Positions 34,358-44,762 of a DNA stretch of 64,000 nt are shown piece by piece. This DNA is from Epichloe hybrida (Eukaryota; Ascomycota; Sordariomycetes; Hypocreales; Clavicipitaceae), in contig JAFEKR010000004.1 of the NCBI GenBank assembly GCA_019022495.1, forward strand, positions 1,302,001 to 1,366,000, given 5' to 3'. Both the position numbers and the translations under genes were made by a program. Every line of letters starts with the position of its first letter. The stretch's first letter is position 1. Under the pieces are notes generated by a model. That model was not told the origin of the DNA, did no database searches, and saw nothing but the letters and a program-made list of their open reading frames with translations.

Positions 34358-35055
34358 ACGCCGCGTCTTGGAGATGAGATGATGCAGTAATGCGCACGGG
34401 TTGGATGAGATGATGGAAGTTGTCAATCGCTGTAGTAGATGATGCAGGCCGTTGACTCCCGTTTCGCGGCGGCATCCAGGGCCTTCTGCCATGCTCCTTC
34501 CGCATTCGCCCGCCCCCCTCCCCACGATGCGCATTTCACATTTCACATTTCACATTTCATTTAAAGCATTCCAACGCCCGCTGCAACACGACGTCACATT
34601 GCACATGGATTCGTAGGGGGTCGTGGCCTCTCAGCAAGCTAAGCTTTTGCTATCCAATTCAGGACAATCTCCGACTGTGAATCTCGGGAGCTTCTTTTAT
34701 CTGTGGTTGAGTAGATAAATATTACCCGTCGCTTGGGAACAACATGGCTGGTCGGTTGACGCCAGTCCAAAATGGAGTCGGATGGGCGAGGGCCCTGGCA
34801 TGGTGATGTGCTTCTTGCGCTCCCTTGCGCCGACGAACAGAACAATGATGACACGTGAAGAAGGCATTCAGCCAGCAACGCGTGATTGTGAATGTGATTG
34901 TGCTTGAGTGGCCATCACTGCCCATCAGTGTCCCGTCCCAGGATGAAGACTTCTGTGGAGCCAGGACGAGAGGCCCGCGCAATGCCAATGGTTCAATTGC
35001 CATTGCCACGCCACAGTGCCCAGAGCCCAGTTTGGGTGGTGCCAGCGCAGTGACG

Positions 35056-35112
35056 CACCCCCCTGTGCCTCCCTGTGCCTCCCCTGTGCCTCCCCTGTGC
35101 CTCCCTGTCTGT
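35056..35112. repeat. CCCTGTGCCTC tandem repeat
   Basis: Four to five imperfect copies of a roughly 11-bp unit CCCTGTGCCTC lie in intergenic DNA upstream of the Sur7-like gene. Simple repeat; no role inferred. Confidence 0.6.
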
Positions 35113-35786
35113 ATGTACCCCCTCACCCCCACCCCCCCCTTCAACATCTGCGGTCTGGTCTGTGATGTGACGCAACACTTCTACAGCCTGTCCACCAAAC
35201 AAACAGCGGCGCCATGTTGAACAGGGTCTCTTCCAGCTTACAATCCCTGTCTGCCAGGCACCAAATCCTTTGCGCCACGGTGTTCCCTGCTAGTTTGTAC
35301 ATGGAATAATATCCATCGGCCGAACAGCTCAAGTTTCCTGTTTCTGCACCCTGGTTTGCTCGGCATTGGTTGGCCTGTTGATTCACAGCCGGGACAGCGC
35401 TCTCCTCTCCCTCCCTCTCGCATCTCAACCTCATTGGATGTTTTTCACAGACAAGTGGGTTTGTTTCCTAACCATGTGCCAATCAATGTGCTTGCTTGCC
35501 CAGATAAACAAGGGCCCCGGTGATACGACAAACGCAAATCACTGGTACGCTGGCGCTGGCGCTGGCGCTGGCGGTGAGGGTGACGCCGGAATGTGTGTAT
35601 GTATATATTACAACAATGCTCCAGCCCTTCTGTGCAACTTACCTTCGTTTCCCCGTCTCCGTCATTTCTGTTCTCCTCCTGTGTCGCATCTCCAGCAGCT
35701 GTTTTTGCGCTGCCAGCCAGCCGCCTCCAAACTCGCCTTCTACATCACGAAAACCATTACATGCTACGAGAAACACCATTGCGAAA

Positions 35787-36907
35787 ATGAAGCTGTGCGG
35801 ACGACTGGTTATCCTGGTGCCTGCGGTGCTGGCTGTGGTGGCCTTTGTGCTCTCCATGTTGGCACTATTTGCAGGTCATAAACAGGGGTTCATGGAGGAC
35901 TATGCCATCGTTCGGGTAAGGGAAACGAGAAATCTACCATCAGTGGCTTGCGTTGCATTTCCTGACCTGTGGCTCCGTAGCTCAACACTTCCATGGTCGG
36001 GCACAACCTCTTGGATACGAGCCCCGAAAAGGAAAAAAGCGGCGATAAGAAAAAGGATGGCCTGCTTGGCCATGTCCAAGGTTGGTGGGACGACAAGAAG
36101 AACGACGCAAAGGACAAGATCAACAATGTTACGGGCCACATTGCCGATAAGCTGGCCAAGAATATTGGTATCAAGGAATGGTACTCTTTGCACGTCATGG
36201 ACTCGTGTGAGGGATACTACTCGCCCAACGCGACGGCTCCGGGTGTCGGGCTGAACGTTACCAACTGTACTACGTCGAGCCCAGACAGTGAGTGCTTTGT
36301 TTTCTTTCCCTATATTCTATTTGTCCTTTTCTTTGCACAACGTACCATGTAAGAACGGTGGAACCATGTTTCTGTGCTAACTTTGGCTCGCTCTGCAGGC
36401 CGTTTCAACCTCAGCCAAATCCTAGACAAAGAACTCACAGCCGGTCCCGTCAAGCTCAACCTTGCCAACATCAAATGGCCAGACAGCATTCAAGAAACGC
36501 TCGACGACATCAACCAGGCTATCCTGGGTGTGTTTGTTATTTACGCAATCGGCGCCGGATTCAGCGGCCTAGCCTTCCTAAGCAGCATTCTGGCCCTCTG
36601 GAAACCGGACCTCCGCCGCGTTGTTTTGGCCAACTTTGTGATTTCGTCGCTCGGTTTCCTTTCACTTCTCATTGGCAGCATCGTTGTCACGGTTGCTGCG
36701 AACAAAGGGGTCAAGGATCTCAACAAGGCGGGCGAAAAAGTTGGTCTTTCGGCAACCACAGGCACCAAGTTCTACACTTTGAGCTGGATTTCCACTAGTT
36801 TCATGGGCATTGTCGCGCTTTTCTGGCTGGGCCAGTTTTGTGCCGTGCGCAGAGACAGAAAGAGGCTTGGACTCAATGAGAAGCACGTCAAGCATATCGA
36901 CTCCTAG
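35787..36907 (+). CDS. SUR7/PalI-family cortical membrane protein
   Basis: Three exons: 35787-35915, 35981-36287 and 36399-36907, giving 314 residues. The N-terminus (MKLCGRLVILVPAVLAVVAF) is a first membrane segment. It is followed by a long, Lys/Asp-rich and glycosylatable extracellular loop. Three more hydrophobic segments lie at about residues 190-275 (AILGVFVIYAIGAGFSGLAF, then FVISSLGFLSLLIGSIVVTV and ISTSFMGIVALFWLG). The four-helix layout with a Cys-containing loop (SCEGYYSPN...NCTT) matches Sur7/PalI proteins. Members reside in eisosomes or act in ambient-pH sensing at the plasma membrane. Which subgroup this is cannot be told from the sequence. It opens a run of cell-surface genes. 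Confidence 0.82.
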
Positions 36908-37570
36908 CATGGTTTAGTGCTTGCGATGCGGTCACTAAACGCACGAGAACAGGATTCCGTGGTTTCACCGAGGAAAGGGGCTTCTAGAAGAAAGACGGAC
37001 AAGGATGAAGACGGGAACAAGAAATTAAAAGCGTGATGGAAAATTCGAAATGACTTGATGATACCACGATGCAATTTTGTGCCAAGCGGCAAGCAGACAT
37101 TACTGTGATTTGTGACGGAGAATAGAATAGCTAGCACGAGTCAAGCGCCGTATTTACTTGAATAATGCACACAGAAGTCGATGAAATTAGTCATGGGCAG
37201 AGAGTTATTATTGATGAAGAAAATGTGAACTGACAGCCCCGGCACGCGGCAATGCTTGACCCCAGATCGATCTGCGCCCCACCACCCACGCGCCCACACC
37301 CCGCATCCAGAAGTCCAGGCCCAACCGCAGCCAGTTGCGTGCGTGCGTCATCACGCCCGTCCTTTCTTTCTTTCATCCTTTCATCCTTTCTCCTTTCCTC
37401 TGCGTGTCATGTACAAGGGGAAATGCGGTAGCAGCGTATCGAACAGCATTTCAACAGCCAAGCACCGTTATCGACCCGAACCTGTCTGGCCCAGTCGCCC
37501 AGTCGGAGAATAGTTCCTCTGTCCATGCGACGATCCATGGACCCCCCCTGCACCACCACAGCTGCCCACC
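36908..37570. other. Intergenic region between the Sur7-like and MscL-like genes
   Basis: About 660 bp, presumed to be the promoter of the MscL-like gene. A TTTCTTTCTTTCATCCTTTC pyrimidine stretch lies near 37364-37390. No gene seen. Confidence 0.4.
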
Positions 37571-38324
37571 ATGCCCAGCGACGTCGAACATGGCAGCACC
37601 GAAACGTCGTCGCTGCTCGGGCGCGGCAGACACAATATGAAGCGCTTCTTTGATGGCTTCGTCGACTTCGCTTTCCAGGGGAATATTCTTCAGATAGCAT
37701 TTGGTTTGATGTTTGTGCCATTCCTTCTCCTTCTCCCCCCATCCGCTGTGATTCCTGGTTGCGCCTTTCCCGATATTATAAAATTTATTAAAATCCATAA
37801 AAGAGGCTCCCCGCAGGCTGACCAAGTCTATTCATCCATTACAGCATCGCCAACATCTTCACCGACCTCATCAAGACCTTTGTCAGCGCAATCCTCATGC
37901 CCCCGCTCTCCGTCCTCTTCCCCGTAAACAAGAACATTGAGGAAAAGTTCGCGGTCCTCAGGTACGGGGCCAACTACAACGCCACGACGGGGTACAACAC
38001 GCTGCATCAGGCGCTGGACGACGGCGCCGTCGTCATGGCCTACGGCTCGTTTGTGTACCAGGTTATTTCATTCATCATGGTGGGTTTGCGCTGTACGGCC
38101 TCGCGCACGTGTATACTCTTGTGTCGCATGACCCGATTATAAAGTACACTAAGAAGTGTCGGTATTGCCGAAAACGCATTAATGAAAAGGTGAGTTGGTG
38201 CGCGAACTCGGTGGTTTCCCCGGCTTTACTGACGTATTTTTTTTTTCTCTGCGTGGTTTAGTGCTTGCGGTGTATTAATTGTACGAGTTGGCAGGATGGT
38301 CGGGAGGATAGGAACGAGGGTTGA
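37571..38324 (+). CDS. MscL-type mechanosensitive channel with Cys-rich C-terminus and a one-base frame break
   Basis: Three exons: 37571-37710, 37845-38189 and 38262-38324. Splicing restores FQGNILQIAFGLI/IANIFTDL, matching the first membrane helix of MscL (AFGLIIA), and MPPLSVLFP. The loop is NKNIEEKF...NATTGYNTL and the second helix starts YGSFVYQVISFIMVG. Here the frame breaks: the family-like continuation FALYGLAHVYTLVSHDPIIK lies in the -1 frame from 38082. The tail CRYCRKRINEK/CLRCINCTSW looks like a zinc ribbon. With the shift the protein is about 182 residues; without it the frame stops at 38142. MscL channels release solutes on membrane stretch. The break could be a base-call error, a real mutation, or -1 frameshifting at GGGTTTG (38082-38088). 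Confidence 0.8.
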
Positions 38325-38625
38325 TGGCGTTGCATTGTGGGCGTGAGCGTGCGTGCAAGGTGCATCTGTTGGAGTTTGGGTCGTTTCTTTGCACAACCTT
38401 TTTTTTTTTCTTCTCTTTTATTTTCCTTTTCATTTACCCCCTTTCTTGGAATCCTATTGACATCTTCGTTACGCTCTTGATCCTCGTCGTCTGCAGGGTT
38501 GAGCCTCAAAAAGTGCAACTCCAAACACATTGAGCAACGCATCAGACGTTTATCAAAGACTTTCCTCTATTACAAATATACGCAAACGAAAAAAAAAATC
38601 ACCCGCGACCAGGCAAACCCCGTCC
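38325..38625. other. Convergent 3' region between the MscL-like and GPI-type genes
   Basis: About 300 bp with T- and A-runs; no gene seen. Confidence 0.4.
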
Positions 38626-39383
38626 TTACAAAGCAAGCACACCTCCCACGACGGCCGCCACGCCCACCCAGACAGCATTCTGCGTCACCATGGGCCCAGC
38701 AGCATTCGTGCCGGTTGATGACGACGCCGCGGCGCTTGTCTTGCTCACTGCGTTTCCAGAGGTAGAGCCGCTTGCGGTGGGCGCAGGAGTGGCACTGGCA
38801 CTGGCACTGGCACTGGCATCATTGGTGTTGGCGGCAGTCAGCTTCTCTGCGCCGGCCGTGATCTGGACAGGTTTCATCGACTCAGAGTATTTCACGACCG
38901 TCTGTGTGCTTTTGGTGTTGGTTCCCTCGGTGAACATGACGGTGCAACGGGCCTCGTCCTTGGCGGGATCGAGCTTGCAATTTGCACCGAGGCTTCTGTG
39001 TATGAGCTTGCGTGTTAGCAAACATTGAAACACTGCCCGGAGAACAAGCATAAGACCAATATCGCGATGGCGAATGTTTTAAAAACAAATGACGATGATG
39101 ATGATGATAAAACCTACATGACTCCAGAGCCAGTCTCAGCGGGAAACTGCCAGTTGAACTCGAATGTACTGGGTCCCTGTGTAACGATGCCGCCAGCCCG
39201 GGAGGGGTCGCATTTCTCCGAAACCGCATCGGAGGGGCAATTGATCGAGAGCGTCGTGGCCGTTGCGTCGGCGTGGATGACGGAGCCGACCATGGGGCGA
39301 TCGAGGAGAACCTGGACGGTGGTGGTGTCGGCGGCGAGGGCGGCGCCGGCCAATGCGGCGATGAGGACTAATGAGCGTGCCAT
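38626..39383 (-). CDS. Secreted, probably GPI-anchored cell-surface protein
   Basis: Two exons: 39383-39118 and 38995-38626, giving 211 residues. The intron GTAGGT...ACACAG joins ETGSGVI to SLGANCKLDPAKDE in phase. Residues 1-18 (MARSLVLIAALAGAALAA) are a signal peptide. The middle holds a small domain with about four Cys (INCPSDAVSEKCDP, NCKLDPAKDEARC). A Ser/Thr/Ala-rich stalk includes an ASASASA repeat encoded by a CACTGG repeat. A hydrophobic tail (VWVGVAAVVGGVLAL) follows a small-residue omega-type region (GTNAAGP), as in GPI-anchored proteins. I do not recognise a specific family, so a cell-wall or signalling role is inference. Confidence 0.75.
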
Positions 39384-40712
39384 GATGAGATGGGATGATA
39401 ATGAGTGAGTGAGTGAGCGATCGAAAGATGAGATTATGCGGGCAAGGGTGAAGAAGAAAGGGGAACGGGAAAAAGGAGAATATCGGGCAAAGGGTGAGCG
39501 AGTGAGCGAGGGTCTTTGTAAGAAGTCTATTCTTGGGATGTGATGCACGAAGCCGCGCATAATTCAGTGTATTAATTATACGGGACGCGCTAGCCATTTT
39601 GTAATTTGCATAAGTAGAAAGTTATAAAACTATGTCCACTTTGCATGAAGATGTGATCCACGAAGCCGCGCAAACTTTGCGCGCCCATGATTCAGTGTAT
39701 AATTAAGGGACGCGCTAGCCATTCTAATTCGCATAGAAAGTTATACAACTATGTCCACTTTGCATAAAGGCCACTTTCCCCTAAATGCCTGCAATCTGAA
39801 AGTACGATTGCTTCTTGCGATACAGAGTGTGCATCGAGGGGTGTTGGCTGGTTTGGTCTGAAGAAGCCTTTTGATTCGGTGCCAGGGGTTTGCCGGCGGC
39901 TTCGTTATTCCCGTGGCAAGGGCAAGGGCAAGCGAACGGAAAAATCACTGCAATAAACCTTTAATGATCCGACTTTGCCGGCCCGAGCCGGTCATCTCGC
40001 CCGAGCCAGGATACAGGATCGCCCGGCTAATTACTCCGTACGCAGAAGGCAATTCAGTCTTCAAAACGCGACACCCACCGGCTCTTGGTGACGGTCCGCG
40101 TCACGATATCATCTTAGTTAGTCTACTCCCACGTGCACCGTGCACAGGCTTGGCAACAACGCTATTCACAAGACACGCCTTCCTCATTCGCGATGAGCTC
40201 GACAGCTGCATCTCAACAGACAAAGGAGGAGGAACCCCGTTTGGGCACCCGTACAGCTATTGCCAAAAGTCGGAGGCTTGAGATCCGGCACAAATCGTCG
40301 TCATCATGGCACCAGAGCGGCAACTTGGCTATGACACGCCCACGTTGCCGCTTGGCCTGCCAAGACTGAGGGCGGCCGCGGGACTAATCCGTATTTGGAC
40401 TTTGGCCAAGACTTCTCATCAAAGAGGGCCCAACAAGACCGCATTGTCGTCTCCTTCACTCCCCATCGCCGCTTCAAGGAATTAAACGCCCTTTCCCTCC
40501 CGCCCACTCCTTCTTCTCATGTCTTTGTCTTTTGCCCAGCGTCTGGCCGCGAAAGAGAGCCCTGTTTCTCTTGATGCGACAAAGTCATCCATCAGCTCCA
40601 TCGACGAGACTGACTGGACGCTGACAACATCAACGGCAAGAGTAAGACAACACGGCGAGAAGGAGAGACAAGGGTGAGGAGAGGGCCACCATATTTTTTC
40701 TTTCCCACCGCG
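39384..40712. other. Divergent intergenic region between two secreted-protein genes
   Basis: About 1.33 kb between divergent starts. It contains a tandem duplication (39537-39770), listed separately. No supported gene. Confidence 0.4.
39537..39770. repeat. Two imperfect tandem copies of a roughly 115-bp unit
   Basis: Copy 1 (39537-39649) and copy 2 (39650-39768) share the blocks ACGAAGCCGCGC, ATTCAGTGTAT, GGGACGCGCTAGCCATT and ACTATGTCCACTTTGCAT in the same order, with small gaps and substitutions. Copy 2 has an insert that forms a GCGCAAACTTTGCGC near-palindrome. The flanks show no target duplication or inverted repeat. This could be a local duplication or remains of a small element. Confidence 0.75.
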
Positions 40713-41572
40713 ATGCTCCGGTTCGCGCCAGCCTTCTCCAGGGCTCTCGCTCTTCTACTACTCGCCTATGCGAGCGTCTGCGTTGCCGATAATGATCCTA
40801 CACCGACGCCTACGATAACGGCAGCTCCCATCTTTATACCGTACTACAGCGAGGATCAATGGTCTGCTATGAGGGGCAGCATTCTCTCCACGGTAGGTCG
40901 TACGCCGATCTTTTTTTTTTTTTTTGGGGGGGGGTTTCTTCCCCCGCGAGATGGACAGATATAATTCATAGCTCCGAACGGCTGACATGACTTGATGAAA
41001 TAGAACAAGACTGCAAGCGAAACCACATACACCATCTTCTGTCCCACGGCAGCTCAAGTTGCTTGTGATTTATCGCTTGAGTTTCCATTCATCATCGTGG
41101 AGGGTGCCAGTACGCTCAAGTTTCACGGCACTCTGACGTCTACGTAGTAAGCATCATCTGTCTCTCATTCTTATTGCGCTGGCGTTTTGTGCTAACAAGC
41201 TGTAGCATCGCGGACCTCGAGTGCAACATGAATGGCACAACGGCAGCGACCTGCTCAGGTTACTCTAGCTATCGATCGGGCTACACGAACGGCAAATACA
41301 CCGGCCCGACAGAGGTTTCGTGGACATCGACTTTTACTGGATCCAATGTCCATTGGGGCACTCTGACGCTTGCGCAGAAACCGTCAGAAACGGACGATTC
41401 GCTCGACGTTACGGGAACAGATATCGCCGCTCCGACAGTGCCCTCCACGGCCGTGTACTATTCCTCGCCGACGCAGGGCAGTGCAGCGACTAGCCTGCTT
41501 TCGGACTGCGATTATGCTAGAGCTGCCGCCGTGTTAGGCACTCTTGCCACCACTTTACTCTTGGCAGCGTGA
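40713..41572 (+). CDS. Secreted, probably GPI-anchored protein
   Basis: Three exons: 40713-40892, 41004-41146 and 41206-41572, giving 229 residues. Junctions are in phase (GSILST/NKTASETTYTIFCP, and HGTLTSTY/IADLECNMNG). A signal peptide (MLRFAPAFSRALALLLLAYA) precedes a short TPTPT segment. A globular part with several Cys (FCPTAAQVACD, ECNMNGTTAATC) follows. A Ser/Thr-rich linker leads to a C-terminal hydrophobic tail (AAAVLGTLATTLLLAA), typical for GPI attachment. The middle resembles the cysteine pattern of fungal extracellular hypothetical proteins, but I cannot name a family. Two of its introns are short and regular, so the model is good. Confidence 0.72.
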
Positions 41573-42668
41573 TTTGGCCATGATACGGATAACAGGATTA
41601 CATGTATACATAGGGTCGGAACAGGATGCAGATATATACCCCATTAACAGGCGGCCACATGCCCTGTCAGTGACCAGACGACGGATCTTGGCATGAAGGA
41701 CTGCTTTCTTCTTTTGGAAAGCGTAGGATGGGCGGCCTTTTTTTTTTTTTTTACACGGCGTTTCGTTGACCCTTGGCATAGCTCGATTCGGTTTGTCTCG
41801 TTCAAGGGCGGTATCTGTGGGAAGAGACTGCGGGCGTTTTATCCCGATTCGGCCATCAAGCCAAAGCTATTCGAGGATCATGGATCTGATCAATGGGGAA
41901 AGAATTGGGCGGCAAAGGAAAAGAGTCAGTAGGAATGCAAAGTGAAAGCTGATTGCATCTTTGCAATAAGAGCCATACAGAGTCTGGAGTTTAGAGTGAA
42001 CTCGACACGTCCGTTGCATCACGGGTCCAGAAACGGGGCAGTTTGATTATGCTTTCGATTTCGAAGCTTTGATTTCCACCGCCTATATACCTTGGTCGCC
42101 TTACTATGTGATTGTCAGAGCTTCATATGCCGTAGCTCTACCGTATGAAATTAATCAAGGATGACTGCTCCGTAGACAACCAGTTCATACAGTCCTGTGA
42201 ATGCTCGTCCGACACCGCGCAGGGATGTCTCAGACGCAATAGCTTCACTAGCCAGCCACCTTTGAACAACGACAAGACAGGGCTCCCGCCTTGGAAGCCA
42301 AACTGTCCAAACGGACCCCCTTTCCTGTCAAGACTCTGGCGCACCGAGCCCTACATGGGGCTAGCTAGGTGCACGTGACGCTGGCGAGACACTAGCTATT
42401 CGCCAGCGACTTCGCACGCACACACACTTTGTTGGACCCGGCTACCTACCTACCGTGACTCGCATTGCAAGTTACTTCACATGTAGCCATATGTCTGGAA
42501 CCTCTAGCCTCTTGAACCCCAATCTTCATGTGTCTTTGTTTTCCGCCTCCCTTGGTTCCGGCAAAGAAATTTCGTGGCACGAGCGATGTCAGCTTTGCTC
42601 TCGGAAGCCCGGATGGCTGCATTTTCGCGCGGACTGGGGAGTTGTTTTGGCTGGCGAGCCGAGGTAGG
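41573..42668. other. Intergenic region left of the second MITE
   Basis: About 1.1 kb without a supported gene. Includes a T-run near 41740-41751 and short frames with no resemblance to known families. Confidence 0.4.
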
Positions 42669-43042
42669 ACACATGAGGGGGACATAAATTTCCCACCGGA
42701 GCTTTCAAATTTCCCACCGGACTAGCTAAATCGAGTGATGTCTCCACACACCTACTTTTGGTATAGAAGTACCTCTAAGGTTTTTATTCTCCTATAACGC
42801 CTATAATATCTTAATACGTGCCTTCTGTGTGCCACTGCTGCTATAGTAATTAAATAAATGCCTTATAAGCATGCTTTTAGCTTTTTAATATATACTTACT
42901 AATAAAAAGGGCTAACTAGCTTATAAAAAACCTTGGAGGTACTTCTACACTAAAAGTGAGTGTGTGGAGACCCTTCTTGATTTAGCTAGTCCGGTGGGAA
43001 ATTTGAAAGCTCCGGTGGGAAATTTACGTCCCCACACATGAG
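42669..43042. mobile_element. MITE with long imperfect inverted repeats and 9-bp target duplication (MULE-like)
   Basis: The element at 42678-43033 begins GGGGACATAAATTTCCCACC and ends with the matching complement (...AAATTTACGTCCCC). The arms remain similar for about 100 bp, including a doubled AATTTCCCACCGG block, TAGCTAAATC and AGAAGTACCTC. The flanks are an exact 9-bp direct repeat, ACACATGAG, at 42669-42677 and 43034-43042. The interior is AT-rich without an ORF. This fits a non-autonomous Mutator-type element; the family call is inference from the repeat length and the duplication. Confidence 0.85.
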
Positions 43043-44762
43043 AGGGTGGTGTTGATGTTCGGGGAATACAAGTCTAACCCCCTGGATGATCTTGCGACGC
43101 CCCGTCGACTAGGTACAAGGTCCCGCGTGGGGCGGCCACTGGTGGCTTTGGTAAGGGGAGCTGTTGGGAATACTACGGGGGGATTTACGCTAGTAGGAGA
43201 TGCTTTGTAGGCTCATGGAGTGCGAATGAAATATATAAGGTACTTCTTGCCCTGCTAGTGCCGCACTTAGCCACGGAAAGACCTGTCGTTGGCTTACTGA
43301 CCCTGGCGTTGTGTACCTCTTGTAAACACAAGCAGGAATTAGACTGTAGTCCTAGTAAGATACACGTAATATAGCAACCTTTTGCCCTGTTTAGTGCCGC
43401 AGGTTGTGTATGTATGTACAAACAAACAGGGATTAGACTAGACTGTATGTACCTTGGGTCGATCTGTGCTCCGCAAGACTCACATGTTTTTTTCTTTTTT
43501 CTTTTGCATGGGTTGCATGCAGCTCGGATCCCCCCTGCTCCGCCGCTTGAGCGTCTTGGGCCGTTCAGAAAAGACCGTCTCAACGCTCAAGTGGGTCGGG
43601 GCATTGTTCATTCAGCCTGGTGCCCCCTTTTTGCTCTTCTTTCTGTGACTCGGGCTGAGGGCATCATGGGTGCATGGGTGGTCACTGGTCACTGGTCACT
43701 GGTGCATGGGTGCATGGGTGCAAGGGACATGTGTTGGGTCAGTCCGCGATCCCTGGGTTCTGTCTGGCACGGCGCAACGCTTTGCAGGTTTCAGACCGGG
43801 TGGGATTTTGGGCCATTGGATATCTTCTGATCTGATCGACGGAGCAGGGTGGCAGGCAGGCAGGTTGCTGGAGCGCGCCTTCCTTCCGTAGCCGCGCTAG
43901 GCCTTGGTGAGGCTTCCCAGTCATCCCAGTCATCCCATCCATCCCATCCATCTGAACGACTGGCCTGGACTTGCTCAAGTCGCTAATGCTTCTTTTTCCC
44001 CGTCTTACCGCGCGCGAGGCGGGGAAGCTGGCTGAAACACTCACCGTCCATGGCCACCCACTCGACACGAAAAAGCGAAAAAGCCATGGCCATTCATTGC
44101 CATGGAAGCCTCAAGCAGGCAAGGTCTAGTCCGTATTGTACGTCCACCGTACGACCCCTGGCTGATCCGTGGGGATTAGTCCGTAATAGTCGGTACTATT
44201 GACGGATAGTAACCGAGTACCGCCTCTCACATAAGCGCATTCATCTGATTTCGAACCTCTTTTTTGTTTCCTTTGTGGCATCCTTCACCTTCTTCCCTTC
44301 TACATATATTTATGTCGTCTTCCTGCTTCACCACGTCTTCATTCTCTCCCTCAGTTCTTGGTGTGGCCCGGCCTGTTTGCTACTTTGTATCTCGCATCTC
44401 GCTCCCTCTGCCCCCTCTCAGCCCACCACTTTTCCTAGCTGGCCTTGGCAAACACAGACCAGTTCTTGTTTGCATTTGTTTCCATTTTCCATTTCATTCT
44501 TGCAAGTATTCGGACTCCAGTTGCCTTTTCTAGAATCTTTACCGAGTACATATCGCGCATCTTCCTGGTCGAAGATTGCTCATTTTCCTAGTCATTGCCA
44601 ATAGCAAACGAAAAAGAGAGACGAACGATTCACCGGTACAACCACCTTGCATCGATAGTCTCAACACATTCGTTCATCTTCTCTCTTCATCAGTTTACTC
44701 CTAGCGCGCTCTTTGTCTGCTAGGCTTTTCGCCTTGATGGTTCCTATTCTTATTTCGCAGTC
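43043..44762. other. Intergenic region and presumed promoter of the GH76 gene
   Basis: About 1.7 kb. It contains a GGTCACT/GGTGCAT short repeat near 43678-43718 and a CATCCCAGTCATCCCATCCA stretch near 43920-43950. No supported gene. Confidence 0.4.

Larger units (their letters stand above)
33717..35786. other. Intergenic region upstream of the Rab and Sur7-like genes
   Basis: About 2.07 kb between two divergent starts. It contains low-complexity blocks listed separately (34311-34357 and 35056-35112). No supported gene. Confidence 0.4.

Noticed and set aside
41740..41751. Long T-runs and C-runs throughout as possible element ends
   Set aside because: Homopolymers without flanking duplications or inverted repeats; ordinary UTR or intergenic tracts.
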